A stretch of 64,000 nt of DNA from NCBI RefSeq assembly GCF_000227135.1, contig NC_018243.1:393372-457371 (forward strand), read 5' to 3'. The notes below the pieces were generated by a model. It was not told where the DNA came from. It did no database searches and saw only the letters and a program-made list of their open reading frames with translations. The DNA comes from Leishmania donovani. Lineage: Eukaryota > Euglenozoa > Kinetoplastea > Trypanosomatida > Trypanosomatidae. The translations under genes were made by a program, and so were the position numbers. How positions within the stretch are numbered: the stretch's first letter is position 1; each line of letters opens with the position of its first letter. This document shows positions 52,658 through 62,557 of this stretch, piece by piece.

Positions 52658-53087
52658 GCTCGTTGAAACGGCGCCCGGGATGTGCGGCATGGCCCCTCCC
52701 CTACCGCCGACGCCCGACCAGGCCTAAGCGGGGGTTAGGCTGGCGTGTGCTGGCACCGAGGGCCTTTCCGGCGAGAGGTTGGGGGGGGGGCTTTTTGGGG
52801 GGTGTTGTGGGCGTGGCTGGCCGCATTGTTCTGTGCACGGTGTGTGTCGCATCGGCGCCCTTCAAGTACGGGCGCGCGTGACGCACACCGCTTGCGGCGT
52901 GTGTGTGTGTGGCGTGCGCTTGGTCACGGGAGGGGGGGCCGGGGACTCTCGTACTCTTTCAATGCCACGGGACGCCTAGGCGTCGCCGTGTCGGTGCAAC
53001 AGCGAGGGCATACAGGAGCAACACATCCTAAGAGAACGAAAGAAGAGACTCGAGTAATCACGCAGCGCGGTGAGGTCGTGCAGCCGC

Positions 53088-54048
53088 TCAAACCGTCGGC
53101 CGTTCCCACGAGGTCGTCTTGGTGGCGTGGTTGATGTAGAAGGTGCGACCAGTGCCGGGATCGACACGCGCCTCCCACGGTGGCGGCAGCGCAACCGCCC
53201 CACTCTGCATCGGCGATGGCGCGTTCGGCGGTGTCGGTGGTGGGGGCGCCTGTACCGCCGGCTTTGGCCTCGTCCAGCTCGTCTGCCGCGTCTTGTCATT
53301 GACGTAGAAGGTGCGGCCGGTGGCAGGGTCGACGCACGGCACCCAGTCGCCGTCACCGCAAGCCTCAACGTTTCCGCTAGACGGCCGCACCGCGGGCGGC
53401 GGTGTGGGCGCCACTGCCGGCCGCTCCCACGACGTCGTCTTGGTTTCGTGGTTGATGTAGAAGGTCCGACCCGTGCGAGGGTCCACGCGGGCCTCCCACA
53501 TCGCCGGCAGCGCCATCGCGCCACCGCCACTGGCATGGGAGCTGACGTTCGCGACGCTTGGCGGGGCCGCGACACTCGGCTGTGGACGCTCCCACGTCGT
53601 CGTCTTCGATTTGTGGTCAACGTAAAAGGTGCGCCTGGTCTGCGGGTCCGTGCGCTCCTCCCAGCCGTCCGGTAGCGCACTGTTCAGCTGCGGCTGCAGT
53701 TGCGCCGCGCGCCACGCCTGCACCTGCTCCTCCAGCTCCAACTGCTTCTGTGGCCCCAGCGGGTGCTGCCACGTCGAACGCGTCCGCCCTGTTGTGTCCG
53801 TGTACGCGTAGTAGTGACGCTGCCGCGCTGCATCGTAGACGAGGGCCCACTCGACTGGCAGGGTAGTGGACACCATCGGCTCACCAAGAGACGCCGCCAC
53901 GCCCGCGACACCGTTGGCGGTAGAGAGGGGTGATGTGCTCAACGGTGGCGGCATCGCTGATGGCGGTGAGGCGTGCTGCACCACCACCGGTGGGGACGTG
54001 GTGGTAGTGACGGTGTGCAGCGGGCCTGTCTCAAAGAATGAGGGCGCA

Positions 54049-54079
<31 letters not shown>

Positions 54080-55016
54080 CAGAGGCGGTGAAGGGCAGTG
54101 CCGGCACGCTCGCCTGGTCCTTGTCGGCGATGCCGCTGGAGGAAGCGTTGCTGCTACTTTGAGAGGTTGCCGCCGCCGGCTGTGGCCCGTTGGGTGGCGC
54201 AAACAATTCAGGCACCCTGGGCGCCGGAGGTGGGGCCACAGCGGCGGCTGTCGATGCTTTCGGCATCACGACCGTTGCACCGGTGCCGGTGGTCGGCTTC
54301 TGCTGCTGCAGGCGCATCTGAAGCGCCTTTAGCTCTGTCAGCGCGGAGACGGACAGGTTGCCCTTCTCCTGCTGCTGCACCAGCGCCAAGGCAGCAACAG
54401 CGGCCTCTGTGCTAGGCAGAAACGTGACGCCGTCGTGCTTCGCCATTGTCGCCACGCCGCCTGTTGTGCCGTACCGCGCTGACGCGTAGCCGAGCAGTTC
54501 CTCGGCCACCTCATCGCCCTCGTACACGGCAAACACAATCTCGCCACTCTCCCGCGAAGCGATCAGCTCCATCGCCGTGGAGAGGTATGCGTTGGGCGTT
54601 ACAAGACAGAAGGCAAGCGCCCCGTGGCCATGTGGGGCGACAGCGCTGTTACCGCCGCTGAAGCCGCCTCCTCCGGTGGGCAGCAGCGACAACTGCAGCA
54701 GCTTCGTGCACAACGCGGCGTCAACCGGGGTGCCGGGGCGGCCGTGGATGCTCTCCAGCACGTGCGTCTGGAAGCGCAGGCGACGCAGGGTGGAGATGAC
54801 GAACATGCGCGGCCCCTCCTCGAGCCCTTTAATGAGCGCAGAGGAGAAGAAGATTATACGGGAGACAAGGGCCGTCACTGCGGTGTCGGCACCAACTGGC
54901 TGCAGCAGCTGTTGCTCAATCGCCGTCATGAGCCGCTCCACCGCCGCCTTCACTTCCTCCTCCGAGGTGGGCCGGAAGCCGCTGAGTAAATAGTCGCCAT
55001 CAACAAGAAGGTGCAT
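53088..55016 (-). CDS. Five-WW-domain protein with conserved N-terminal domain (642 aa)
   Basis: Start at 55016 gives MHLLVDGDYLLSGF. The N-terminal half (about 1-240) is ordered: VSRIIFFSSALIKGLEEGPR, MFVISTLRRLRFQTHVLES, LAFCLVTPNAYLSTAMELIA, EIVFAVYEGDEVAEELLGYA. The opening VDGDYLL is reminiscent of NYN/PIN-type nuclease domains, but I cannot confirm this. An Ala/Ser/Pro linker follows, then five WW domains: LPVEWALVYD...RSTWQHP (about 384-419), LPDGWEERTD...TTWERP (about 447-478), LPAMWEARVD...TSWERP (about 501-533), DWVPCVDPATGR...TSWTRP (about 556-585), LPPPWEARVD...TSWERP (about 609-640), ending two residues before the stop. WW domains bind proline-rich ligands. The protein is probably an adaptor in RNA processing or signalling (inference). 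First gene of the - strand unit next to the strand switch. Confidence 0.88.
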
Positions 55017-56180
55017 GGTGCTGGTGATCACGATGAGCCACGCTGATCTACAGGGGAACGCAACGGCAGACGCACTAGGGGACAGCACTCAGTGCTGCGA
55101 TGACGGTGAGGTTCGACGATGCGCGTGAAACGGTGAAGAGAAAAGCAGTGCGCCGATGAAGGCAGAGAGAGAGGTGGGGGGTGGGAGGGGGGAAAGACAC
55201 GATGCGAGCACGAATCTGTGGCGTCTGCGCGTGGGTGGACCAGCAACGACAGGGCACAGAGCAAACCATAAGAGGGATGGAGAGTGTGTGCGTGCGCTGG
55301 TGATGGTGGTGGTGATCGAGGGAGAGCAAGAGGCGGGGCAGAACATGCAACACAAACGCTAGTAGCAACGACGCAACAGAAACCGAAAAGGAAGGGGAGG
55401 GGAGGCGAAGCGAAAGAGGCGAGATATACCCGTCAATACCTTGCCGGTAGAGAGGGATGGCGTATGTGTGTGTGTGTATGTATGGAGAGGGGGTGGGGGA
55501 GGGGTATGTGTGTGCTCTGCGTCGCAGCACTGTCGCAGCAGGCGAGTTGGTGGGTCGGTGGTGGTGGATGGGATGATCGCAGGGGACTGGGTGCCGTGCT
55601 GCTGCTACTGCAAGTGAAAGAGAATACAGAGAGAGGGGGTGGGAATGCTTTTACGTTGGAAAGGACCTTCGAGCCACATGCTTGTGCCGTCAGGACCGTA
55701 AAGGACGAGGGCGAGCCAGCGAGGGGGTGGGGGAGGTGACAAATTCGGTGAAGCCGCGGATGAGAGCGGCACAAAGTCATGAACGCCTGCAAAGGAACAG
55801 GAAAGGCGCGCACACACGCACGCACACAGATCGGCCTGATGAGGGTGGTGGTGACGGACAAGAAGCACGCGACTGCTCGCACTCCCGTCATACCCTCCCA
55901 AACCGTGTGGGTGTGCGCGCCACGCCTTGACTGCCGCGCAACCGCCTGCGGGGGAGAGGGGCTGTTTCGAGTGTCGTATACAGAAGCAAAGTACGTACAC
56001 ACGACTCTGCGCGCTTCTCAGCAACGCATATGAACGCTCCGCATGAAGTTGGGCAGCGCTACACTTGCCTCTTCCGCCTCTCACTGGCCAGATCCACCAC
56101 AAGCCAACGGTGTGGTGAGGCAGTGCAGGAGCACGAGGAACCGTTTCTGCTGTTGCCGCGTCGTTCTGGGGTCGTCGCAG
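55017..56180. other. Intergenic region between two - strand genes
   Basis: No gene seen. Purine-rich on +, that is pyrimidine-rich on the coding strand (55160-55198, the likely splice acceptor tract for the WW gene, and 55384-55420), with a TG run (55460-55478). Confidence 0.65.
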
Positions 56181-56534
56181 CTACGCGTCCGAGTCCATTT
56201 CGCTCTCGAAGTCGTCGCTTTCGGAGTCGGCGCGGGCGCGTTTTCGCTCACTGCCGGCGGTCACTTCAACGGCGGTTGTCTTGAAGGGGTCCAGCCACAA
56301 CTGCACCTCTTCCTCCACTGACTTTGCATACTTCTCGTTGATGAACAACATCTGCGCCGCCGGCGACGAGGCTGCGCTGGTGTTTTGGAAGAACACGGAC
56401 ACACTCCCTCGATTGGCGTCGGAGTTGCTGATCCGCAGCAGCATCTCAAGCGCGGACGGATCGCGGCACGTCACAGTTGCCCCGCGCTCCGCCTCCACAC
56501 CCGTGAGCAATGCCTTCAACTGCACATCCGCCAT
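56181..56534 (-). CDS. Small hypothetical protein with acidic C-terminal tail (117 aa)
   Basis: Start at 56534: MADVQLKALLTGVEAERGAT. A compact alpha/beta-looking body follows (ALEMLLRISNSDANRGSVSV, FFQNTSAASSPAAQMLFINE, KYAKSVEEEVQLWLDPFK), then a basic patch SERKRARA (about 98-105) and an acidic end (DSESDDFESEMDSDA). Basic patch plus acidic tail suggests a nuclear protein (inference). Family not recognised. The frame is open upstream, but that part overlaps a dispersed repeat and is not credible as protein. Confidence 0.75.
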   Translation of the reverse strand: MADVQLKALLTGVEAERGATVTCRDPSALEMLLRISNSDANRGSVSVFFQNTSAASSPAAQMLFINEKYAKSVEEEVQLWLDPFKTTAVEVTAGSERKRARADSESDDFESEMDSDA

Positions 56535-57493
56535 GGCGCATGGGCACACTGGAAAGGTGGAGAACGGAAGTCGACGTGTGGTATGAGTGCTGTGTGTCGT
56601 AAGTTGAGAGAGAAGAAGTGGGGATAAAGCGGTGATGGCGGCGGCGGAGGAGGGGGCGTCGGGCGGGGCCGTAGGACTCGCAGCACCTCTCCGCTGCGCT
56701 CCCATCGTTTCCAAGAGCCCATTCCATATGTGAGGTACTTTCCAACGCGTCCAGTCCGCGGCCGTGCAGCATCCGTCACACGCCCCCGCCATCCAGTGCG
56801 AGGCAGCCGCCAGACACGCGCGGTACAGCAGTGCGCCGAATCCGTCACCGCAGCAGCGCCCCTGCCGCAAGCTCTGCCCACTCCATGCTCCTCGGGCTTC
56901 CCCCCACCCCACCAGCAGGGCAGTCAGGGCTGGGGGTGGCATACACCTGAGTCACGCCGACACCCCGCCCATGATGTGGACGGCGCCAACGTGTGTGTCG
57001 TCGCAGGTCGCTCCGAAACAGAACAGAACGAACGCTGCGGAAGGAAGACGAGGGTTTGCCTTCTTCCACTCGCGTATAACCCGTACACGCCACACGCACG
57101 CTGTTGGACTCGCATGAAGCGCCTACATCGCCAGCGACCCCCTTCTGACCACAAGGGGAGACGGAGAGAGAGACAGATGCGTGTGTGTGCTGCGCGCCTC
57201 TCTCCAGATCACAGCAACGAGAGAGCGTCGCACCCCGCGGCGATGACGGCACAGCGAGAAAGGCACATCGTCGACCGAGAGACCGAGAAAGAGAAGGCGT
57301 CGCCGAGACGCCACGGCTATGTACACAGAGGAAAGTAAACACATTACGGAAGAAGGAAGCACGTCGGCTAGAGAAGACTTCGGAAGCCGCACGGCTCAAG
57401 GATGCCGTGCGTGTATGCGGACGCGCATGAGAAGGAGGTTGAGGACGCTGAACGGTGGGCAACAGAGTTGTTGCTGCACGTGCCATCGCCAGA
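56535..57493. other. Intergenic region with a dispersed repeat
   Basis: Most of the left half is a SIDER-like repeat fragment (56674-57016). The rest is purine-rich on the + strand with no coding signal. Confidence 0.65.
56674..57016 (+). repeat. Dispersed SIDER-like repeat, fragment
   Basis: Matches 59906-60248 almost base for base (GGACTCGCAGCACCTCTCCG to GTCGCAGGTCGCTCCGA). It ends abruptly; the last 120 bp of the longer copy and the upstream block with the 5' signature are missing. Confidence 0.9.
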
Positions 57494-58489
57494 TCAGCCT
57501 TCCTCCACGCGTTGGTTGAGAAGCTCTTGCCGGGCGGAGGCGAGGTAGCTTCGGATCTCATCCGCCTGCATCTTCTTGAAGCTCAGCGCCTGGTCCTGGC
57601 ACAGCCACGAGCGATGCAGAGCCTCGTCAGCGATCATGTCACGCGTGACCTCGGGTTGCAGTTCAAAACGCCTTGCCTCATACTTCAGCTGACAGAGACG
57701 CGCGTGGCGGTACTCCTTCGCCATCGCCGCCACAAGGCTACCGGCATACAGCCGCTGCAGCCGCTCCACCTCCATCCGGTCATCCCGCTCACTTTCCTCC
57801 AGCAAGAAGATCTGGTAGAGCTGCCGTTGGATGTGCGCAAAGTATGCCAGGCGCATCACTCGGTCCTCCTTTTCCGCCGCGGCGGCTTCCTGCGTCTCGC
57901 GCATCACCTGCCGCCGCCGCGCCGCAATCCAGTGTTGCCCTTCGGAGTTTTCAATCTGCTTGCGGCACCGGGGCTCCTCGGCGAAGGCCAAAGAGCGGCG
58001 GTGCAGCACCTCCAGCACCTGCATCACGTCGTGGAGAAAGTGATGGTAATCTTTTTGTATGCCCCAACGCCACAGCGCCTCCTCCTCCATCAAGCTAAGG
58101 GTGTTCGCGTCGCGGAGGGCCGCCATGGCGGGGAACAATGTCTTTTCCTCACCCAACACCATCTGTATCAGCTCTTCCTGCTCATGGCGCACGAGCTGCT
58201 GCCGAAGCTCGCGCTCCCACATGGCCAGCTCGCATATCAGCTGCTCGTACTTGGTCGTTGGCGTTGTGAGCTGTTGGGCAGCGGCGGCGGTTTCGTCGGC
58301 GGAGAGACGACAGTGGAAAGAGTGACAGAGGCATGCAAAACAGCCGCTACCATCTCTTGTGCCTGTATCCGTGCTCCCTGCAGTGGCGCTGCCGTCGCCG
58401 CTGTGAGGTGACTTGTCCGGCACAACACAAGTGCCGGCGCTTTTCAGGTTGTGGCTGAACGCCTCTCTGCCTTCCCGTGCGCACAGCAT
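57494..58489 (-). CDS. Hypothetical alpha-helical/coiled-coil protein (331 aa)
   Basis: Start at 58489 (MLCAREGREAFSHNLKSAGT) is the first ATG of the part with coding character; the open frame upstream is pyrimidine-derived. After a Ser/Gly/Thr-rich N terminus with FACLCHSFHCRLSADE (about 54-69), almost all the rest is predicted helix: KYEQLICELAMWERELRQQL, RHEQEELIQMVLGEEKTLFP, NTLSLMEEEALWRWGIQKDY, RLAYFAHIQRQLYQIFLLEE and LLNQRVEEG at the end. Repeated Glu/Gln/Arg-rich helices with aromatic residues are common in flagellar axoneme proteins; this is inference. Family not recognised. Confidence 0.82.
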   Translation of the reverse strand: MLCAREGREAFSHNLKSAGTCVVPDKSPHSGDGSATAGSTDTGTRDGSGCFACLCHSFHCRLSADETAAAAQQLTTPTTKYEQLICELAMWERELRQQLVRHEQEELIQMVLGEEKTLFPAMAALRDANTLSLMEEEALWRWGIQKDYHHFLHDVMQVLEVLHRRSLAFAEEPRCRKQIENSEGQHWIAARRRQVMRETQEAAAAEKEDRVMRLAYFAHIQRQLYQIFLLEESERDDRMEVERLQRLYAGSLVAAMAKEYRHARLCQLKYEARRFELQPEVTRDMIADEALHRSWLCQDQALSFKKMQADEIRSYLASARQELLNQRVEEG

Positions 58490-59073
58490 CGAGGGCAAGG
58501 TCGGCGACGCCGTGTCAAGGACCGCCGGGGAGCTGTGGCCCTGTGATTGCTGCGGCGAGACGCATAGCACCGCCCAGCCGATCTGAGCACGTCTGTGTGC
58601 TCGAGGGATGATGGTGGGAGGGGCGTGACCAACGAATAGAACGAGGGCGAAGTCAGCAAAATAAGAACGGCGCTGCGACGCACAGACGGTGCCGACGCAC
58701 GAATGGGCGGCGTGCGTGTGTGCGTGTAGCGGAGGAGCCGATCTGACGTGCAGAGGAGCACACAGGCACGGCACAGAGAGTCGGAGCGGGAGAGAGGACG
58801 GGAGGGGTGAAGGCGAGATGTGTAGAGAAGAGGACGAGAGGAGGACGCTGAAGAGCGACTGAGGCGGGCACGGGTGCATAGAGTTTGCTTCGCTTGCCCC
58901 TCTCCCCTTCCCTCATTGCTAGGGAGGCCGCCACCCTCTCTCAGCTCTTTCACTGTGGCTGCTGCGCAGATGGCCCGTGCTCCAGCGGCGGAGTCGCAGC
59001 CGGGAAAAAGCGCACCCCATCACGACTTAAGACAGGGCACGTCTGCAGGCAGAGAGAGAGGCGAAGGAGCTCC

Positions 59074-59438
59074 CCCATGATGGGCGTTTACCGTGGTGGG
59101 AGAGAGGAAAGGATGTCTCAGCGGAGGGCACCTCATCGTGGGGCCAGATGAGCACCGCTACAACGCGGAGGTGGGTTTGGATATGCAACCCCGTGGGAAG
59201 TCCTGCACGACGAGTGTAGAGGGGGTGACGGACCCGGCAACGACCTTCTTCCAGGTGCTTCTTCCCATGCACCGGGGCCGCTGGACTCGCAGCACCTCTC
59301 CGCTGCGCTCCCATCGTTTCCAAGAGCCCATTCCATATGTGAGGTACTTTCCAACGCGTCCAGTCCGCGGCCGTGCAGCATCCGTCACACGCCCCCGCCA
59401 TCCAGTGCGAGGCAGCCGCCAGACACGCGCGGTACAGC
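59074..59438 (+). repeat. SIDER-like element, copy 1 with 5' signature (cut by gap)
   Basis: The same sequence returns at 59697-60061, a 623-bp tandem period. At 59117-59147 it contains CTCAGCGGAGGG followed by CACCTCATCGTGGGGCCAG, which resembles the conserved 5' signature (Pr77) of trypanosomatid ingi/L1Tc/SIDER retroposons as I remember it (CTCAGC...CCACCTCA-CGTGG-GCCAG). The P1 pairing expected of the ribozyme form is not obvious, so it is probably degenerate. The signature block (about 59074-59282) is followed by the dispersed block seen also at 56674 and 28.3 kb. Truncated by the N gap. Confidence 0.65.
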
Positions 59439-59537
59439 NNNNNNNNNNNNNNNNNNNNNNNNNNNNNNNNNNNNNNNNNNNNNNNNNNNNNNNNNNNNNN
59501 NNNNNNNNNNNNNNNNNNNNNNNNNNNNNNNNNNNNN
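59439..59537. other. Assembly gap (99 N) in repeat cluster
   Basis: Run of 99 N between two copies of the same element block. Confidence 0.95.
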
Positions 59538-59696
59538 GGACTCGCAGCACCTCTCCGCTGCGCTCCCATCGTTTCCAAGAGCCCATTCCATATGTGAGGT
59601 ACTTTCCAACGCGTCCAGTCCGCGGCCGTGCAGCATCCGTCACACGCCCCCGCCATCCAGTGCGAGGCAGCCGCCAGACACGCGCGGTACAGCAGT
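59538..59696 (+). repeat. SIDER-like element, internal fragment
   Basis: Matches 59906-60064 and 59283-59438 (GGACTCGCAGCACC to CGCGCGGTACAGCAG), then joins directly to the start of the next copy (CCCATGATGGGCG at 59697). The join lies within the element, as expected of a tandem duplication or a misassembly. Confidence 0.85.
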
Positions 59697-60371
59697 CCCA
59701 TGATGGGCGTTTACCGTGGTGGGAGAGAGGAAAGGATGTCTCAGCGGAGGGCACCTCATCGTGGGGCCAGATGAGCACCGCTACAACGCGGAGGTGGGTT
59801 TGGATATGCAACCCCGTGGGAAGTCCTGCACGACGAGTGTAGAGGGGGTGACGGACCCGGCAACGACCTTCTTCCAGGTGCTTCTTCCCATGCACCGGGG
59901 CCGCTGGACTCGCAGCACCTCTCCGCTGCGCTCCCATCGTTTCCAAGAGCCCATTCCATATGTGAGGTACTTTCCAACGCGTCCAGTCCGCGGCCGTGCA
60001 GCATCCGTCACACGCCCCCGCCATCCAGTGCGAGGCAGCCGCCAGACACGCGCGGTACAGCAGTGCGCCGAATCCGTCACCGCAGCAGCGCCCCTGCCGC
60101 AAGCTCTGCCCACTCCATGCTCCTCGGGCTTCCCCCCACCCCACCAGCAGGGCAGTCAGGGCTGGGGGTGGCATACACCTGAGTCACGCCGACACCCCGC
60201 CCATGATGTGGACGGCGCCAACGTGTGTGTCGTCGCAGGTCGCTCCGACGCAGCGCCCTCCAGGGTCTGGCCGCCGACATCAGCAGGAATACATCGCTCT
60301 GACCTCGCCACGCCGTGGGTGCCTGGGCCCTGCCACTCGTCAGCAGTGGTGCGGCGTTTGCCCGGGAATAG
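59697..60371 (+). repeat. SIDER-like element, longest copy
   Basis: About 675 bp: the signature block (CTCAGC at 59740-59745, CACCTCATCGTGGGGCCAG at 59752-59770), then the dispersed block (59906-60371) shared with 28.3 kb (inverted) and 56.7 kb. The size fits the 0.5-0.8 kb of Leishmania SIDERs. No A-rich tail is visible; the copy ends near CCCGGGAATAGAGGGGCGGG. It runs opposite to the genes on both sides. Confidence 0.65.
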
Positions 60372-60407
60372 AGGGGCGGGGGGGGGTGCTGGCCCGTGTG
60401 CGTGTGT

Positions 60408-60506
60408 NNNNNNNNNNNNNNNNNNNNNNNNNNNNNNNNNNNNNNNNNNNNNNNNNNNNNNNNNNNNNNNNNNNNNNNNNNNNNNNNNNNNNNNNNNNNN
60501 NNNNNN
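60408..60506. other. Assembly gap (99 N)
   Basis: Run of 99 N; GGGGTGCTGGCCCGTGTGCG occurs directly on both sides, so the contig ends overlap or the site is a short tandem repeat. Confidence 0.95.
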
Positions 60507-60699
60507 GGGGGTGCTGGCCCGTGTGCGTGTGTATGCGAGAGATACCGCGCACTGCGGCACCCTCCTCTCCCGTCATCAGAGACGGGGGCACATTGTGAAG
60601 AGAGAATAGAAGGGCATATTGCCGATAACAGGCGGGCTGGGCGGTTTTGACAGGTGCGCGAAGGTTACGAGCGAAGCAGAGTCGATGTCGTTGCATCTC

Positions 60700-60724
60700 A
60701 CACACGTACACACAAACACACAAA

Positions 60725-60764
<40 letters not shown>
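60700..60764 (+). repeat. CA dinucleotide repeat
   Basis: Imperfect, then perfect, CA repeats in intergenic sequence. Confidence 0.9.
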
Positions 60765-60767
<3 letters not shown>

Positions 60768-61096
60768 CGACAGAGTGGGAGAACAAGCGACGGATGATGC
60801 AGCGGGGAAGGAGTGGGGTGTGCGTGAGGCGACATGAAACTGAAACATCGACGCGGATGCGGAGGGGAGAGCGTGAGAAGCGAAGCCCACATCAGTCGCT
60901 AGGAGTAGTCGCGAAAGAAAAAGGCAGCAGAGGAAAGCAGAAAACCCAGCCGCCGCAGCAGGAGAGAGAAGTATAAAGCGAAGCGGAGGTGGGGGAGGGC
61001 CGGGAAGAAGATGCGTTCTAGCGACTATGACGACCACAATCGCAGTGAAGATATTCCCCACCCCCCTCCACACACACATGCACCCACACGGGTGTA

Positions 61097-62557
61097 TCAG
61101 AGATATTTTCGCACTTGCACATCCACGATTGCGGCGAGGTGGGCTAGTAGCGCCATGTTGCTCATCGCCATCGGCTGTTCCTTCCCGGCGACAGACGCGG
61201 GTGGCGGCCGTACTGCTGCTGCAGCAGACTCGCCTCGAGGCCTCTTCAAGGCGCGTTCCGTGTCGTCGCGGTGCGCGTCTACGACGCGACAGTACTGCTT
61301 AACTTCGAGAACAGTATCGCGCACTTCTGCCACCTCCGCGAGGAAGAGACGGAGGTCGGCACGCAGGGCGACTGACGTGGCTGCAGATGCCATACACGAT
61401 ACAAGCGAAGGCAGCAGCGGCTCCGTGGATTGCCGGCGCTCGGAGCCTGTCCGCGGTGATGCTTCTGCTGCCGCGGCTACCAGGTACGAGAGGACACGTA
61501 TTAGAGAGGCGCAGAGTGCGTTCCACGACTCACTGACGACGCTGCCATCGCTACACCGTAGACTGCCCCCATCCTGCGGCCGTGACCTCTTCGTCCCGAT
61601 CGTCTCCGCCGCTTCATTTTCGATCACTGCCGGCGTTGGCACCGCTCTGAGCGGCCGTCGGTTGTCGTCGGCGCCGGCGCTGCTGGAACGGTGTCCTTCG
61701 ATTCGTGCCGACCGCATGTGCGCTTCGCGCATGTGTCTGTCGGGTCTCCATAGCAACATTGCCTCCGCACACTCCTTGGTCAGCCTCATGAGCCAGAGCA
61801 GGAGGAGACTGAAGTTGTCCGCGTCAACGGAGCCGAGGAGGAGCCGGTGGGTGACCGGCAGTGGGCACGCCGCGTCCAGCACGCGGTACCGTATGAGTTG
61901 CGCAGGGGTAGGGAGCTGCAATGGAGGTGGAGAAGTTGGAGGTGTGTGCGGAACGTGTCCCGCCTCGCCGATGATCCGCGGCACTGGCACCGCAATGCTC
62001 GTTGGGAAGGACCACGGTGGAGGGTGCTGATCAGAGCACTCGTTAACCCTACGGGGGTCGTACGAGGAGGCGTGCACCTCACGCCGGGAGGCGTCGCGCC
62101 CGCCCTGTCTCATCGTCTCGGCTGCACTGGCGCTCTCATCAGTTCCCTTCTCGCTGTTGCTGCCAAAGTCTGACGGGGCTGTGGTGGCTGCCCACAGCTG
62201 CAGCAGCTCCCCCAGTGAGTAGAAGACCATGCCCGAGTGCAGCTTCAACAGTGATGACGCCGATGGCAGGGCAAACTCGCCTGTGTTGGCATCAGAGCCC
62301 GCCGACCCTTCTGAGATGGGCGAGCGACCGGCAACCAGGAGAGCGTTGTCTGTCGTCGCCGCGGCGGCGGCGGCTGCGCCTTCACGCCACCACGAGAACA
62401 TACCAGCTGCAGCTTCCGCGAGGCACTGCAGCAGGCGACACTGCTCCTTGAGTCGCTGCTGCAGTTGCAGCTCTTCTCGGTAAACTCGCATGAGCTCTTG
62501 CTGCTGTGCGACGTGTGACATCGGAGCTGGTGGGGACGGAGGCAGAGGAAAGCTCAT
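61097..62557 (-). CDS. Hypothetical protein (486 aa)
   Basis: Start at 62557 (MSFPLPPSPPAPMSHVAQQQ), or at 62521 (MSHVAQQQELMRVY), which looks more natural. Family not recognised. N-terminal helix with coiled-coil character (QQELMRVYREELQLQQRLKE, about 18-37), helical SLLKLHSGMVFYSLGELLQL (about 100-120), a low-complexity middle with PPRPxxP-like stretches, then ordered regions LIRYRVLDAACPLPVTHRLL, DNFSLLLLWLMRLTKECAEA and SWNALCASLIRVLSYLVAAA (about 345-364), a basic KRPRGES near the end, and MSNMALLAHLAAIVDVQVRK at the C terminus. The hydrophobic stretches are amphipathic rather than membrane-like. A nuclear or flagellar role cannot be told apart from sequence. Confidence 0.8.
   Translation of the reverse strand: MSFPLPPSPPAPMSHVAQQQELMRVYREELQLQQRLKEQCRLLQCLAEAAAGMFSWWREGAAAAAAATTDNALLVAGRSPISEGSAGSDANTGEFALPSASSLLKLHSGMVFYSLGELLQLWAATTAPSDFGSNSEKGTDESASAAETMRQGGRDASRREVHASSYDPRRVNECSDQHPPPWSFPTSIAVPVPRIIGEAGHVPHTPPTSPPPLQLPTPAQLIRYRVLDAACPLPVTHRLLLGSVDADNFSLLLLWLMRLTKECAEAMLLWRPDRHMREAHMRSARIEGHRSSSAGADDNRRPLRAVPTPAVIENEAAETIGTKRSRPQDGGSLRCSDGSVVSESWNALCASLIRVLSYLVAAAAEASPRTGSERRQSTEPLLPSLVSCMASAATSVALRADLRLFLAEVAEVRDTVLEVKQYCRVVDAHRDDTERALKRPRGESAAAAVRPPPASVAGKEQPMAMSNMALLAHLAAIVDVQVRKYL

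Larger units (their letters stand above)
52219..53087. other. Convergent strand-switch region
   Basis: All protein genes to the left are on +, all to the right on -. Such convergent regions are where two polycistronic units end in trypanosomatids; tRNA genes and base J are commonly found there. This one contains a tRNA-Gln gene on the - strand and a G-rich stretch (G10 at 52781-52790, C, T5, then G6 at 52797-52802). No protein gene seen. Confidence 0.85.
58490..61096. other. 2.6-kb repeat-rich intergenic region
   Basis: No gene seen. Holds the SIDER-like repeat cluster (59074-60371), two 99-N gaps (59439-59537, 60408-60506), a short sequence repeated on either side of the second gap (60381-60407 and 60507-60532), and a CA repeat (60700-60764). 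Confidence 0.75.

Noticed and set aside
52360..52727. Small + strand open frames over the tRNA
   Set aside because: They overlap the tRNA-Gln gene on the opposite strand and have no coding character.
59158..60174. 338-codon - strand open frame across the repeat cluster
   Set aside because: It repeats the same stretch several times because the DNA is duplicated, crosses an N gap, and is part of the SIDER-like elements.
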